From Sclerodactyla briareus (taxonomy: Eukaryota; Echinodermata; Holothuroidea; Dendrochirotida; Sclerodactylidae), in the NCBI GenBank assembly GCA_026419785.1, contig JAODTK010001199.1, positions 186,001 to 250,000 on the forward strand: DNA of 64,000 bases, in the 5' to 3' direction. Every line of letters starts with the position of its first letter. The stretch's first letter is position 1. Below are positions 22,342 through 35,317 of the stretch, piece after piece. The translations under genes were made by a program, and so were the position numbers. The notes under the pieces were generated by a model. The model made no database searches. It saw only the letters and a list, made by a program, of their open reading frames with translations, and was not told where the DNA came from.

Positions 22342-23667
22342 AGATTATTTTTAATCCCCAGAAATATCTGACAAAATAACTCAGACAGAATAATAGAATT
22401 ATAGAACAAAACAAAACCGTGGCATGCAGAAGTGGGAGGTTTAACAGAACATCAATCTTTGTGTGGAAAAATAGTGTTGCCCAATTTACGTGTTGTTTAC
22501 GTGCTGTCCTCCCTTTTAGTCACCTCAAATGACAGCTGGGTAATACCATGGGCAAATTCTACAGCCCCAACCCACAGAATTCTAGAATTGTGGCACTTGT
22601 GAATTATGATGATAGTCATAGTATGCAGAGTGCTTATACCTACTGACGACTGAAAATAGAGATAAGGAATTCTTCGATACAGCACCAAACGTGCACCTGC
22701 TTGAAAACTGATGAATTGGGACAATTAGAATGCGGCGGGGTAAATGTCATATGAACAGAGGAGTAGAAAAGATATCGGCAGACAACAATTTATCAATAAA
22801 GCATGAGAGGATGACACACCTAAAAGGGGGAGGGGGGGGGGGGGGTTTGCCTGAGGTGGGAGGTTTATGAGGAAGGTTTCATTTCCCTTATTCGAGAAAT
22901 TCAATGAATATTCACATGTAACCATACCCGACCGGGTTCTCAAATTGCAAACACGTGACATCAGACAAATGAATTGACGGTGGTGGGGTAGGGGATTGTT
23001 GAAATGGGGGAGGCTTCATTGACCCCCCGTCCGTCTAGGTGCATGCCACTATCTCCGCTTAGCAGCAGGAAGTTATACCGGAAAGGTGCTTGGTAAACAA
23101 ATGAAGAGTTTAGTCCACAAGTCTACCATAGATGAGAGATTCAGCGAGAGCTGAATGAATCAATAAACTTTGGCAGGGGCTCGAGTGAGCAGCTCACAGT
23201 ATATTGGTTTCATCTTTGACTGCATACACGTGAATACAAACAAGTTGATTTCAAATGAAACGATCCCACCCCACACGCTCCTTCGGCCGATTAACTTCAT
23301 TGCAAATAATATATTGTGCCTATAATCCCTACTTTCCGAAATGTAGGGCGGGGTTCCTATTGCGATATTCTGGTAATGAGCAATCACAAACCACTGTTGG
23401 ATATTATGCATGTATATCAAAACGTTGGTCAACTCCAGGATTGGAAAACAATATGGACAAAGTAATATGTTAATGTACAATCCAGCCTATATTGAGTGGG
23501 TACATGGAAAGGGGCTCCAGAGTGGTAGCCACAACGAGAATAGAACTTCACCAACGCTATTTCTCTGGAGATGTGCATGCAAGAAGTCCGTGTCGAATGA
23601 AATTCAACAGTATTTTAGAGGCTGTATTATCCTTTTACAACGGGACATCAAACCTTGGAGTTAACCT
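22342..23667. repeat. 1.3-kb tandem array, unit 1
   Basis: I set unit starts at AGATTATTTTTAATCC. Landmarks in order: CTGACAAAATAACTCAGAC; TTTGTGTGGAAAAATAGTG; a TGCTGTCCTCCCTTTTAGTC block; GGAATTCTTCGATACAGCAC; GCATGAGAGGATGACACACC with a G run; ACCGGGTTCTCAAATTGCAA; TCAATAAACTTTGG; and CCAGGATTGGAAAACAATATGG. Length is about 1,326 bp. There is no long frame on either strand. Confidence 0.85.
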
Positions 23668-25003
23668 AGATTAGTTTAATCCAAGAAATATCTGACAAAA
23701 TAACTCAGACCAAGAATAATAGAATTATAGACAAAACAAACCCGCGGCTGGAAAGAAAGGGGGGGGAGGTTTTTTAACAGAACATCAATTCTTTGTGTGG
23801 AAAAAAAATAGTGTTGCCAATTTACGTGGTGTTATACGTGCTGTCCTCCCTTTTAGTCACCTCAAATGAAGCTGGGTAATACCCATGGGCAAATTCTACC
23901 GCCCCCAACCAACAGGAATTGAGAATGTGGCACTTGTGAATTATGATTTAGTCATAGTTAGCAGAGGGTTTATACCTACCGCTGATGTCTCTGAAAATAG
24001 AGGGAAGGAATTCTTCGATACAGTACCAACAGGCACCTGCCTGAAAGTGAATTGAATGGGACAATTAGAAACGCGGATGGAGTAAATTCATGAAACCAGA
24101 TGATGAGAAAACGATATCGGCTAGACAACAATTTATCAATAAAGCATGAGAGGATGACAGACCTACAGGGGAGGGGGGGGAGGGGCACCGGGATTTGCCT
24201 GAGGTTGGAGGTAGTGAGCAAGGTTTCCTTTTCCCCTTTTATTCGTGAATTTCCATGAATATTTTAACATGTAAACCATTTACCGACCAGGTTCTCAAAT
24301 TGCAAACCAACATAACGCACAAATGAATTGTCGGTGGTGGGGTATAGGTAGGCGGATTTGTGAAGTGGGGGACGCTTCATGACCCACCGTCCTTCTAGGT
24401 ACACCCCCCTTACCACTATTCTCCGATTAGGCAGGCAGGGAAGTTGTACCGGAAGGTTGTGGGTAAAAAATGAAGGAGTTTAGTCCACACAAGTCGTACC
24501 ATATAGATTGAGCGAATTCAGCGAGAGCGAATGAGTCAATAAAACTTTGGAAGGGGCTCGGTGAGCAGCTCAAGATTTTTGTTCGTCCTTGACTGTAATG
24601 AGGATACCAACAACAAGTTGAGTTCAAAATGAAACGTTCCCTTCCTTCGGCCATTAAAGGCATTGCAAATATCCTGGCCTATTAATCCCTACTCCCCGAA
24701 ATGATAGGGCGGGTTTCTATCTGGCCGATGCTAGTTTATATGAGCAATCACAACACACTGTTGGAGATTATGTTGATTCAAAATATTGGGTCACTCCAGG
24801 ATTGTGAAACAATCATGGACAAAAGTTAAGGATTGTTAATGGCCAGACAAGCCATATTTGATGTGGGTGACATGGTAGCAACGAGAGGAATAGAACTTCA
24901 CGCTATTTCTCTGAGAGGTTTCATTGCCAAGAAGTCCGTCGAACGAAATTTATCAGTATTTTGAAGCTGTTTAATCTTTACACAGGACCTCCGCCTTGAT
25001 TAC
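23668..25003. repeat. 1.3-kb tandem array, unit 2
   Basis: Same landmarks in the same order as unit 1, length about 1,336 bp. It differs by many one-base insertions and deletions, for example doubled or lost bases in short runs. Its start is altered to TAGTTTAATCC. Confidence 0.85.
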
Positions 25004-26307
25004 CTAGATTATTTTTAATCCCAGAATATCTGACAAAATAACTCAGACGAATAAGGATATGGAACAAAAAAACGTGGCAATGCAGAAGTGGGAGGTTTAA
25101 CAGAACATCAATCTTTGTGTGGAAAAAACTGTGTTGCCCATATTTACGTGTGTTACGTGCTGTCCTCCCTGTAGTCACATCAAATGACCAGCTGGTAATG
25201 CATGGGCCAAAATTCTACAACCCCCAAACACAGATTCTAGAATTTGGCACTTGTGAATTATGATTATAGTCATAGTATGCAGAGGGTTATACCTACTGAA
25301 TGACTGAAAAGAAGGAAGAATTCTTCGATACAGCACCAAACGTGCACCTGCCGGAAAACGGCTGAATTGGGACAATTAGGAATGCGGCGCGGTAAATGTC
25401 ATGAACCAGATGAGTAGAAAGATATCGGCAGGCAACAATTACAATAAAGATGAGAGGATGACACACCTAACAGGGGTGGGGGGGGGCACCGGGATTTGCC
25501 TGAGTGGGGAGGTAAGTGAGCAAGGTTTCTTTTTCCCCTTATTCGAGAAATTCCATGAATATTTCACATGTAACCATACCGACCGGGTTCCAAATTGCAA
25601 ACAACAGCAGACAAATGAATTGTCGGTGGTGGGGTACGGGGATTGTTGAAGTGGGGGAGGCTTCATTGACCCCCCGTTCGTCTAGGTGCATGCCACTATC
25701 TCCGCTTAGCAGCAGGAAGTTATCCGGGAAGGTTGCTGCGGTAAAAAAATGAAGAGTTCGTCCACAAAAGTCTACCATAGATTGAGGATTCAGAGAGAGC
25801 TGAATGAATCAATAAACTTTGGAAGGGGTCGGTGAGCAGCTCAAGTATATTTGCGTCCTTGACTGTACATGGAATACAAAAACAAGTGAGTTTCAAATGA
25901 AACGTCCCTTCCTTCGGCCACGTCCATTAACTTCATGCAACGAAATATCTTGTGCCTATAATCCTACTTTCCCGAAATGGTAGGGCGGGTTTCTATCTGC
26001 TTAAGATGCTGGAATGACAAAACACAATACATGTTGGATATTTTATGTATTACTCAAAATCTTGGTTCACTCCAGGTTGGAAAACATATGGACCAAAGTT
26101 AAGATGTAGTCCAATACCAAGCCATATATTGCGTGAGATTAACATGGAAGTTGGGTCAGTGGAGCACAAAGAGGAATAGAACTTCAACACGATATTTCTG
26201 TGAGCTGTTTCATTGACAGAAGTCAGTGTCGAACATGAAATTTACAGTATTTGAAGCTGTTTATCCCTGTACACAGGGGGGGGGGGGACATTCAACCTTT
26301 GATACCT
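25004..26307. repeat. 1.3-kb tandem array, unit 3
   Basis: About 1,304 bp with all landmarks present. It is closer to unit 1 in the G-run and CAAATTGCAAACAAC region than unit 2 is. Confidence 0.85.
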
Positions 26308-27589
26308 AGATTATTTTTAGTTCCCCAGACATGTCTGACAAAAACTCAGAAAGAATAATCGGCTTATAGAACAAAACAACGTGGCATGCAGAAGTGGGAA
26401 GGTTTAACAGACATAACCTTTGTGTGGACAAATAGTGTTGCCCAATTTACGGTTGTTTCGTGCTGTCCTCCCTTAGTCACCTCAAATGACAGCGGGTAAG
26501 CAGGGCAAATTCCACCAACCCCCAACCACAAATTCTAGAATAGTGGCACTTGTGAATGAGATGATAAGTCATAGAGTATGCAGAGGGCTATACCACGACT
26601 GACTGAAAATAGAGGTAAGAATTCTTCGATGGACACCAAACGTTGCACTACCCGCCTGAAAACTGATGAATTGGACAATTAGGAATGCGGCGGGGAAGGT
26701 CATTGAAACAAGAATGTCAGAAAAGAAATCGGCAGCCAACCAATTTACAATATAAGCATGACCGAGGATGGCACACCTAACAGGGGGAGGGGGGGCACCG
26801 GGATTGTGCATGAGGTGGGAGCGGAGTGAGCAGGTTTCTTGTCCCCTTATTCGAGAAATGCCATGAATATTTCACATGTTTGTAACCATACCCGACCGGG
26901 TTCTCAAATTGCAAACAACAGCAGACAAATGAATTGTCAATGGTGGGAGGGGAATTTGTGAAGTGGGGGAGAGGCTTCATTGACCCCACGTTAGTTAGGT
27001 GCATGCCTATATCCGTTAGCAGCAGAAGTTATACGGAGGTGGCTGGGTAAACAAATGAAGGTTCAGTCCAATCTACCATGATGAGAGATTCAGCCGAGAG
27101 ATGAAGGAATCAATAAACTTTGGAAGGGGCTCGGTGAGCAGCTAAAGTATATGGGTCGTCCTGAACTGTAAATGTGGGATACAAAACAAGTTGATTTTCA
27201 AATGAAACGTCCCTTCCTTCGGCCTAACGTCATGCAAATAATACCTGGTGCCTATAATCCCTACTTTCCGAAATGTAGGCGGGTCTATCTGCTTTAATTT
27301 ATGCTGGTAATGAGCAAACAAAACACAGTGGAGATTATGTATTATTGAAAATCTTGGTTCACTCCAGGATTGGAAACAATATGGACAAAAGTTAATGATT
27401 GTTAATGTCAACTACCAAGCCATTGAGTGGGTACATGGGACGTTGGGTCCAGTGGTAGCCACAACGAGGAAATAGAACTTCACCACGCTATTCTGTGAGA
27501 TGTTTCATGCCCAGAAGTCAGTGTCGAACATGAAATTACAGTATTTTGAAGCTGTTCATCCCTTACAAAGGGACATCACCTTGATTACC
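26308..27589. repeat. 1.3-kb tandem array, unit 4
   Basis: About 1,282 bp, all landmarks present. It shares small differences with unit 5, such as 'catgtctgacaaa/atgtctgacaaa' in place of 'atatctgac', suggesting units 4 and 5 are closest relatives. Confidence 0.85.
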
Positions 27590-28850
27590 TAGATTATTTT
27601 TAGTCCCCAGAAATGTCTGACAAAATAAATAACTCAGACAGGGAATAATGGATTATAGAACAAAACACAACTGTGGCATGCAGAGAGTGGGAGGGTTAAC
27701 AGAAATAAAACCTTTGGTGGGGAAAAATAGTGTTGCCCAATTTACGTGTTGTTAGTGCTGTCTCCCTTTTAGTCACATCAAATGAAGCTGGGTTTAATGC
27801 ATGGGCAAATCCACAACCCCCAAACCACAGAATTTAGACATAGTGGCACTTGTGAATTATGTGATAGTATAGTATGCAGAGGGCTATACTACGAAGACTG
27901 AAAATAGAGGTAAGGAAATTCTTCGAGAGCAACGAAACGTGCACCTGCCTGAAAAATGATGATGAATTGGGACCAATTAGAATGCGCGGGTAAATGTCAT
28001 GGAACCAGATGATGTAGAAAAGATATCGGCAGACAACAACAATTTATTCAAATAAAGCATGAGAGGATGGCACACCTAACGCGGAGGGGGGGGGACCGGG
28101 ATTTTGCCGAGGTTGGAGTTTAGTAGCAAGGTTCCTTTTCCCCTTATTCGAGAATTTCCATGAAGAGTTCACAGGTAACCATACCGACCGGGTTCTAAAT
28201 TGCAAACACACATCAGACAAATGAATTGTCGGGGGTGGGGTAGGGGGTTTGTTTGAAGTGGGGGAGGGAGGCTTCATTGACCCCCCTCCGTCTAGGGCAT
28301 TGCCACTATCTCCGCTTCGCAGCAGGAAGTTGTTCAGGAAGGTGCTGGGTAAACTGAATGAATCAATAAACTTTGAAGGGGCTCGGGGGCAGCTCAAGGA
28401 GTAATTTGTTTGTCTGGCTGTACATGTGAAACAAAACAAGTTGAGTTTCAAATGAACGTCCCTTCCTTCGGCCAATTTAACTTCATGCAAATAATACCTG
28501 TGCCTATAATCCCTACATTCCCGAAATGGTTGGGCGGGGGTTCTATCTGCTATGGGGTAATGAGCAATCACGATACAATGTTGGATATTATGTATTATTC
28601 AAAATCTTGGTTCACTCCAGGATGGAAAACAATATGGACAAAAGGAATGATGTTAATGTCCACTACCACGCCATATATGAATGGGTACATGAAAAGTTGG
28701 GTCCAGTGGTACCAAACAGAGAGGAATAGAACTCACGCTTATTTCTCTGAGATGTGGCATTGCAAGAAGTCAGGGGCGAACATGAAAATTTATCATTGTT
28801 TTGAAGCTGTTTCATCCTTTTACACAAGACATAACTGGAGATAACGTGTA
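27590..28850. repeat. 1.3-kb tandem array, unit 5
   Basis: About 1,261 bp. Missing part of the segment that precedes AATGAATCAATAAACTT in units 1-4. The right end changes into the next satellite family: 'ttttacacaagacataactggagataacgtgtataat' replaces the usual unit junction. A 175-codon minus frame inside it (28,044-28,571) is not kept open in the other units, so I do not call it. Confidence 0.8.
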
Positions 28851-29597
28851 TAATAGCTGGGTTTAGTACGTCAAATAGTTTACTTATTGGTTGTTGCAAC
28901 ACGACGCAGTCGGTCGTACGAAGAACTGACCCGGAAGGTCACTAGGCCATTAGGTAAATGAGGTCAAAAGGTAAAAGGAAGGCCAGAGTAGGTCACCAGA
29001 TGTAGTCACACAGACGAACAAATTCTCCATTATGGCAACCCCCTGAAAGTTACGTTGCGAAGATATGTAAGATTTGAAATTTACCAGTGGTCAGGTTTAC
29101 CCCTTTACAGAGGACATAGCTTGAGATAGCGTGTGCAATGATTAGCGGTGTTTTCTTATGACTGACATATGGTTGTTCAACAAGACGAGTCTGGCCATCA
29201 CAAAAAAGAGCCCAATGCGTAACAAGGTCATAGGACGAAGAGGTCACCTAGACGAAGAACACTTTCCATTACAACATTGCTCTGAAAGGTTTCGTTGCAA
29301 GGTATAGAAGGAGTGTCCCATTGACTTCATGGCTTAACCGGACACCAAAACAATAGATAGGTATCCTCACACTCTTGCAACCCGCCAAACCTTAAATGAA
29401 CCTAATAGATAGTTGCCTTCATCAGATATCGTGCTGACAATTTTTTTTTTTTTTAACTCTTGCTTCTATCGTAACATTGAATGACCTCGAACTGGCACTA
29501 AAACAACAGGGTCATCCACCTCACTTGAAGCAACCCACGTGCCTGCCTGAAATGATACATGCTTGCGTTTTTTAGATATAGTGCTGACAATGGGTGC
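28800..29597. repeat. Satellite T (about 0.28-kb units), copy cluster 1
   Basis: 'tttacacaagacataactggagataacgtgtataat' (about 28,820) recurs as 'tttacagaggacatagcttgagatagcgtgtgcaat' (about 29,103). It is followed each time by a '...ttgttcaacaagacg' phrase and a GGTCA-rich part. The cluster ends with GATATAGTGCTGACAATGGG and then a CA microsatellite. The same ending is found at 53,1xx. Confidence 0.6.
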
Positions 29598-29642
29598 ACC
29601 ACACACACACACACGCGCACAGACACACACACGCATACACAC
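29598..29642. repeat. CA microsatellite
   Basis: Interrupted CACACA/CGCACA run directly after GTGCTGACAATGGGTG. Confidence 0.95.
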
Positions 29643-29644
29643 CT

Positions 29645-30880
29645 AACCTAATTACGTGGACAAACCAGGGTGACGTGACGAGTTTACCGCTTTGCCAACA
29701 GTGAGATCATTTGATTGATGACGTCGTTTGCAAACCTCGGGCGTCGTCGCTTTGTTCAGTTTGTTATCAGATGATAAATGCATCTTTAAAATTATGGGCC
29801 CTATGAATTGCCCGGATATGTGGTACTAAATTAGGGAAGACCTAGGTAATTAATGACTGCTTTTTCGCTTAAAGCACTGCCAAGCGGGATCAGAGGGTAA
29901 AGAGTGAACGGGTAGGGTCTCACTGCGCGCTTACCGCATACTACGGGTATTTATCGGAAAGAGGTGAAGACTGACTAGGGTAAACTAACCTGACGCCCGT
30001 TCACAGCACTGCCAATGGGTATCAACTCACGAAAACCTAATCACGCCCGCTGGAGAGAATTAGAATTAGCCGAAACAGTCAGGCTGCCCGAGATTGCAGT
30101 AAGCTCGCTAATCAGTGGTCACGCCGTTATGGAGGTCATTCAACGCAGATCGAGCGGATGTCAAGTGCCAAAAATTCTTTGTTTGATATCGAAACTGATT
30201 GTAAGTGGAACAGACTAACAGTGACTAACTCATTCATTCTTGCGTTCCAGTTTTCCACTCGGACGGACAATCCAGTTTTCCAAAAGCACAATCACACCAT
30301 CTCCTATAACCAACAGACCTCGTTAATAGAGTGTTGCCACTCTTTCTTTTATCACTGGATGAAGAAGCAGCGATTGTACACGTAACCATTTCAAGTTGAG
30401 ATTGTAAAAAGATGGAAAAATGAAGGGGGATGGGGCTACAGAAGTAACACTAAACGGTGTATTGGATGGACAATGACAGTGTCCGGGTGAGTGGGGTTCG
30501 GGCGTTTCAATAAAAAGATACTTTCGGTGGAGCCTTGCTCTGACGACTTCAGAAGTGCAGTTTCCTGCCAGCAGTGACATTGCCGGGCGGGAGGGGGAGG
30601 GGGCATGGAGGGAACGTGGCTCCCCCAAAATTGTATCCCCCAGGTGCCTAAAAAATGGGAACGTGGGGCAGCGCGCACAGTCGGGTAATATCAAATCCTG
30701 GCCTCTCACATCACAGTTTCGTGTGCACGTTACTGATGGGAGTATTAAAATGCTGGGTTTCGTAGTATTAGCTTTAGTGTAAGCAGCTCTCCATTCCATG
30801 TCTCTCCGTCCGTCGCGTTACACAGCGCAGCGTTCGTTCGTACGTCCCGTCTGGTCGTCACGTTCATTCGTAATGTGTCT
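29645..30880. other. No confident gene
   Basis: Several short frames occur, including a 158-codon minus frame at 30,323-30,799. None has a recognised motif, and the minus frame is paired with equally open plus frames. G-rich patch at about 30,585-30,605. Confidence 0.35.
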
Positions 30881-31165
30881 GAACCGTACATTGTATTGTG
30901 TTCAGGTTGAAACTTGGTGGGGGAGATGAAGTGTGCCACTGGCTAGGTCGAGTTACATTTTGTTTGCCATCGTGTGATGAAATTTTAATTAAATCCAATT
31001 AAATTCACCCTAATATGTCTCATTCGGATAAACTTTTGACACTGTACGTGCAATCAGGTTGATCCTTGGTGGGTGGATGGAACACGCCACTGGCTAGGCT
31101 GAGTTACATTTTTTTGTGCATAGTGTGATTAAATTTTGATTAAATCCAATGAATTACCTCATTGT
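30880..31165. repeat. Two-copy tandem duplication, ~153-bp unit
   Basis: 'caggttgaaacttggtgg' (30,902) and 'gccactggctaggtcgagtta' (about 30,933) recur at 31,055 and about 31,086. AAATTTT.ATTAAATCCAAT also occurs in both copies. Confidence 0.75.
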
Positions 31166-34100
31166 CTGTCCACAGCCCTTCTCATTGATATCTCTGTGAG
31201 AGTGGTTTGTTCACATTACGCCCTCAAGCTGCAGAGCTGGCTACTTGTAGAGCAGGGATGTTGTAAGTTGTCTGTCAGCACTGAGCTGTCTGGAATACAG
31301 GCAATGGGGGGGGGGTAACAAAATGTGGATTGGTGAAGAACATGCAGTGTATTCAAGACGTTTCGACTTGCGCCCGTTCCACTAATGTTATTGAAAAAGA
31401 TAGCAATTGTACTGAATGCTCAGTTCCGCCTATCGACATTTCTGTAATTAGAATCAACATATATCATTCCGACATTTTGAGCCTTACCCCCAGCCCGACT
31501 GCACAATTAATCCTTTAGCAATCTGCCGCTGTCTCGAAGATTAAATCCCTTTCTGGAACCAGGTGTCTTCTGAAATACATGTCTCAATGATGAAGCAATG
31601 CACATTATCGCATAGTAAGTGTTATCATGTGTGAAATACAATCAATGACAGTGTCGTCTTGATCAGATGATAGGTACCCTATTTTACCCCCTATTTTAAC
31701 CACTTAGTCTAGCGCCCTTTACAGCAGACTAGTTAAATGCTACATAATACGTTTAAGTGCCCGATGGTGGAGGACAATACATAGTCAAAGCCCCACACCC
31801 CCCATTTGTGAGTATTCATAGCAGGTTAGCCTAAGACATTCAGGTATTTTGGGATTCCGACGTCACCAGGGGAACGACGTTGCAAAGGCCGCCTGTATAC
31901 TCTACACAGTAAATGTTGCACAAGTTTTTGATAAGGCCAGAGAAACGAAAATAGGTATTCCCTTAAAATTCATGAGGTTATTCTTGTATATCTCGTGAAC
32001 AATTTTGGCACACTCCATTCGGCTAAAATTCGGTCAGGAGGTTCCGCTTCCGCCTCATTCAATAAATCCAATGGTACCTATATCTATACTCCCACACGAC
32101 TACTGGGCTTTGAAACGATGCCAAATATTTTACCCTGTCGCCTTAATTCACACTTGGAAGTGAAAGTACCATGTATTGACTGTGGTAAAACCCCGTAAAG
32201 TCCACGACCATTATGCCTGCAGAACTGGTCCACCGAACTCAACATAAAATTCACAAAATCAAATATTCCCGAATTGAAACCGGAAGCCAGCTCCCCAATT
32301 TTTCCTAAAAGTACAATGAAACGAGAACTGTTTTGGCGAAAGTATAATTCCTCTCGGACAATACTACTTCCGACATGATCATTACTGTATATAGAGTGGC
32401 CACGTTTTCTCAATCGTGGTTTTCGTTTTCGAACGATTTACTGCCTCGTTGGGGTCACCAGACAAACACACAGGTTGCCCAGATCACATACTGCCCGGTA
32501 TGTACAATAACGTGAACCTGAACAGAACTCATTGTATGACTACGAAGTGAGGATTATACCGCCTTGAGCACGCTGTTCGGTTCAAGTAAATTGGTATCAA
32601 GTAGTGAGTATTAACAAGAACTTCGATGAATTGCGATGCAACTTATAAATCTTAGTTCTTGATTTTACCCCAGAATTAAATATTAATTTGAATATATCAT
32701 CTTCTGGAATATCGAGCTCAGCGGAATTCAGACCAGGGGTAAGTGCAACTGGAATCTCCCTCCCGGCTGCTTTGTTCATTTGTCGACACGGAGTTCGGTG
32801 CTCATTCAATTTCATTCAAGTTTTCCATTAGTGGGATAACCCCGTCTACGTCGGAGGCAGAGTAAGTACCAGCGTCTGAACTCTAAATCATGGAGCTACA
32901 GTAATTACATACTCTAAGTAACGGTTGGTTTATTTCAGCTATGTGACCGCGTGCATCGCTCGGGTAAGGAAGGGAATCAGTGGCTGAGACCATGGAATTA
33001 CTGAACGGAGACGACCGTAAAGTGCTCTGCCAATACGAAAGGGTGGGGTAGCATTAAAGGCTGTCATGATCAATATTTGCACGAAATTAGTATCCCGGTT
33101 TTTCGATCAGCTGGCTGTGTAAGTTGTTATTTAGTGTACACGAGCAACGTGAATAGAAATATTATATGTCAGAATTGTGTTTTATGATCTCCCAGGGCAC
33201 CTAACCACTCGATACCATACAGAAAAGTTGAATTTTTCAAGAATAGTGAGCTAAAAACTTACAGAATTAGCAGCGCAGCTGCAGGCTTGCGCAAGAGAGG
33301 TACCACAGTAACGTTCGGAAAAAACTGATGGCTTAAAATTGGAAAATAGTACAAGAATTATTTCAATTCAGTTGTCATATTGGGTTGGATGTTCACTAAT
33401 TAGCTTTAGAACATATCTGTGAATTGATTCCCTGGTAGGCGTCGGGATTGGCCTTAATTCCCGGCAAGAAGAACTTTGGGCCCCCTGTCGATTGCGCAAT
33501 TATTCAAGACTATTCGTATTTGGCAGAGAAATCATAACCTTCGTGGTATTCGAGTAAATATATCATTTCAGTGTGTTTGATTGTGTGGGCTCCCCTAATA
33601 TGAATCTCTGGACTCTGGCTTACAGGGGTCAACTGAAGTTCACGTTTCAGTACCTTCGTTACTTTAGATATTCTCCATGACCACCTTTAGACTAGAGCGT
33701 CGGGAAGTCCCGTTAGCCTATGGAATTTTAGTCGTCTGTGAAGCATCACTAATAACAATACTCAGTAATTGTCCAAACACTGTCATGTATATGAGAAGCT
33801 CATAAAGTCATAATTCATATTCGACGTCGTATTTTCGAATTTAAAGGAACAATGCATAATTATTTATGAAGGGGCTAATATAAAGCTGGATGTGAAAACT
33901 GATATGCGCAGTCGAAAAAAAAAAAAACCGGAAGCATACGACTTTCCGTTACGAAGTTATAGTCCTTTGAAGTTTGTGTTATTGTGAATCATGTGTATGC
34001 GTAAGATCGAAAGCCATACCATCCGTGCAATGATAAAGTATGTCATACTTGCACAAGCGGAGACAAGCATGCAACCATTCTTTGTTTTCTATCGGAAATT

Positions 34101-34600
34101 CACACACATTAATTCACTTCGGAAAAGCATTAGTCTAGGGGAAGGGATGCTGATGGTTGATAGGCTGACGGTACTTCGGTGAGGAGATAGACAACAGAAC
34201 TTCTGCTAAATGTTGACTCATTAAACAAAAAAAACAATGGAATAATAAAAGATTCCTGATGTTGTTTATGTGTGTCGTCATACGTTATTGCGCAATAGTG
34301 ATTATCCCCAATTTCATTGCTTGAGGACCATACGTGAAAGCAATAACTCCACTAGGACATTCTTATTGAAAGGGGTTTTGGACCTATAAGATACAGTTTT
34401 CCATTCTCCACGAATAACCTCTGTTGTATTCAAGCCTGCAGTTGGTCCTTCAATGGCCCATACACCAAATCGAGCACAGGTTGAGTGACATATGGAGGTT
34501 ATGATGGCGGCCTCATATTGTCATCCTTCATTTCTGATGTCACCTTTTCCCACCCATCTACTCCACTCTCCCTGCCCGAGTTTTCTTTCTCATCTCTGTT
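31165..34600. other. No confident gene
   Basis: AT-rich sequence. Two minus-strand frames look somewhat protein-like. One at 32,084-32,413 contains SSRFIVLLGKIGELASGFNS. One at 32,650-32,815 contains NSAELDIPEDDIFKLIFNSG, followed by a GTAAAATC possible donor. Neither has a convincing acceptor or a known relative, so I leave them as possibilities only. Confidence 0.35.
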
Positions 34601-34612
34601 CACCACCATCAG

Positions 34613-34882
34613 CAAAACAATATTTCATGTTTGATCTTCTCGGTGGGACCCGTCACTCGTCAGTGGGAGGAACGGACCTACGATTATACGCGCGATTGGG
34701 ATTCCGATGAGCATGAATTACACTCAATCCGGACTGTACGTTATATGCTCGAGGTTGTTTGCCTCATTCCAGTTGGTGGCGTTGAGGGCATTATCGTTAG
34801 GCCCCCTGCCGTCTACAACAAAACAATACGACTTTTTGTACTCTTCATAACTACATCAAAATTCAACTCGATGCGACCCTGA
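34613..34882 (+). CDS. Candidate coding exon, charged domain, unrecognised
   Basis: A long pyrimidine tract (CTCCACTCTCCCTGC to TTTCTTTCTCATCTCTG, 34,561-34,600) leads to CACCATCAG, an excellent acceptor with AG at 34,611-34,612. From 34,613 one frame stays open for 89 codons to a stop at about 34,880. It includes the acidic and aromatic stretch RQWEERTYDYTRDWDSDEHE. The exon could be terminal or could leave at an earlier weak donor (GGACT|gtacgt). No family is recognised. The strength is the acceptor; the weakness is the lack of a partner exon. Confidence 0.28.
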   Translation, partial: QNNISCLIFSVGPVTRQWEERTYDYTRDWDSDEHELHSIRTVRYMLEVVCLIPVGGVEGIIVRPPAVYNKTIRLFVLFITTSKFNSMRP

Positions 34883-35317
34883 TGGGACCAAGCATCTGAT
34901 GCTGTTCGGTTTTCAGACGTTGAAGAGGCATTATAGGTCTTGCAATCTCATGGACGTGTCCGTTCACGTACATGTAGTCACCACAAAACTGTTTCACCGT
35001 ACACCGAAACTTATTCCACATTGACGACTTTCAATCGGGATTCATGCAAACGTAACGAAGCATCGCCGACACCGCTTTGCCCGTTGAGGGGGGGGTGGGG
35101 TTGGGATACCAGACGCGATGCCTTAGTAAACATCTAGTGGAAGTATGAAACTCTGGCCTGACCCGAGAAACAAGTTGGTTTAATTACTCACTATGGGGAG
35201 CGCACAAGTATCGCTGTGAGTTTCTCCTTGCATGTTCCGTGTTTACAAGATCCATCTACACATACATTCACACATATATGCATACGACATGGAACCAAAG
35301 CCCGCCAACCAGTAATC

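Noticed and set aside
28044..28571. 175-codon minus-strand frame inside array unit 5.
   Set aside because: The frame is broken in the other units, and its residues include runs made by C/G homopolymers; no conserved coding signal.
21785..28850. CRISPR array or rDNA repeat unit as explanation of the tandem array.
   Set aside because: Units are about 1.3 kb without short-repeat/spacer structure, and contain no rRNA- or 5S-like sequence.
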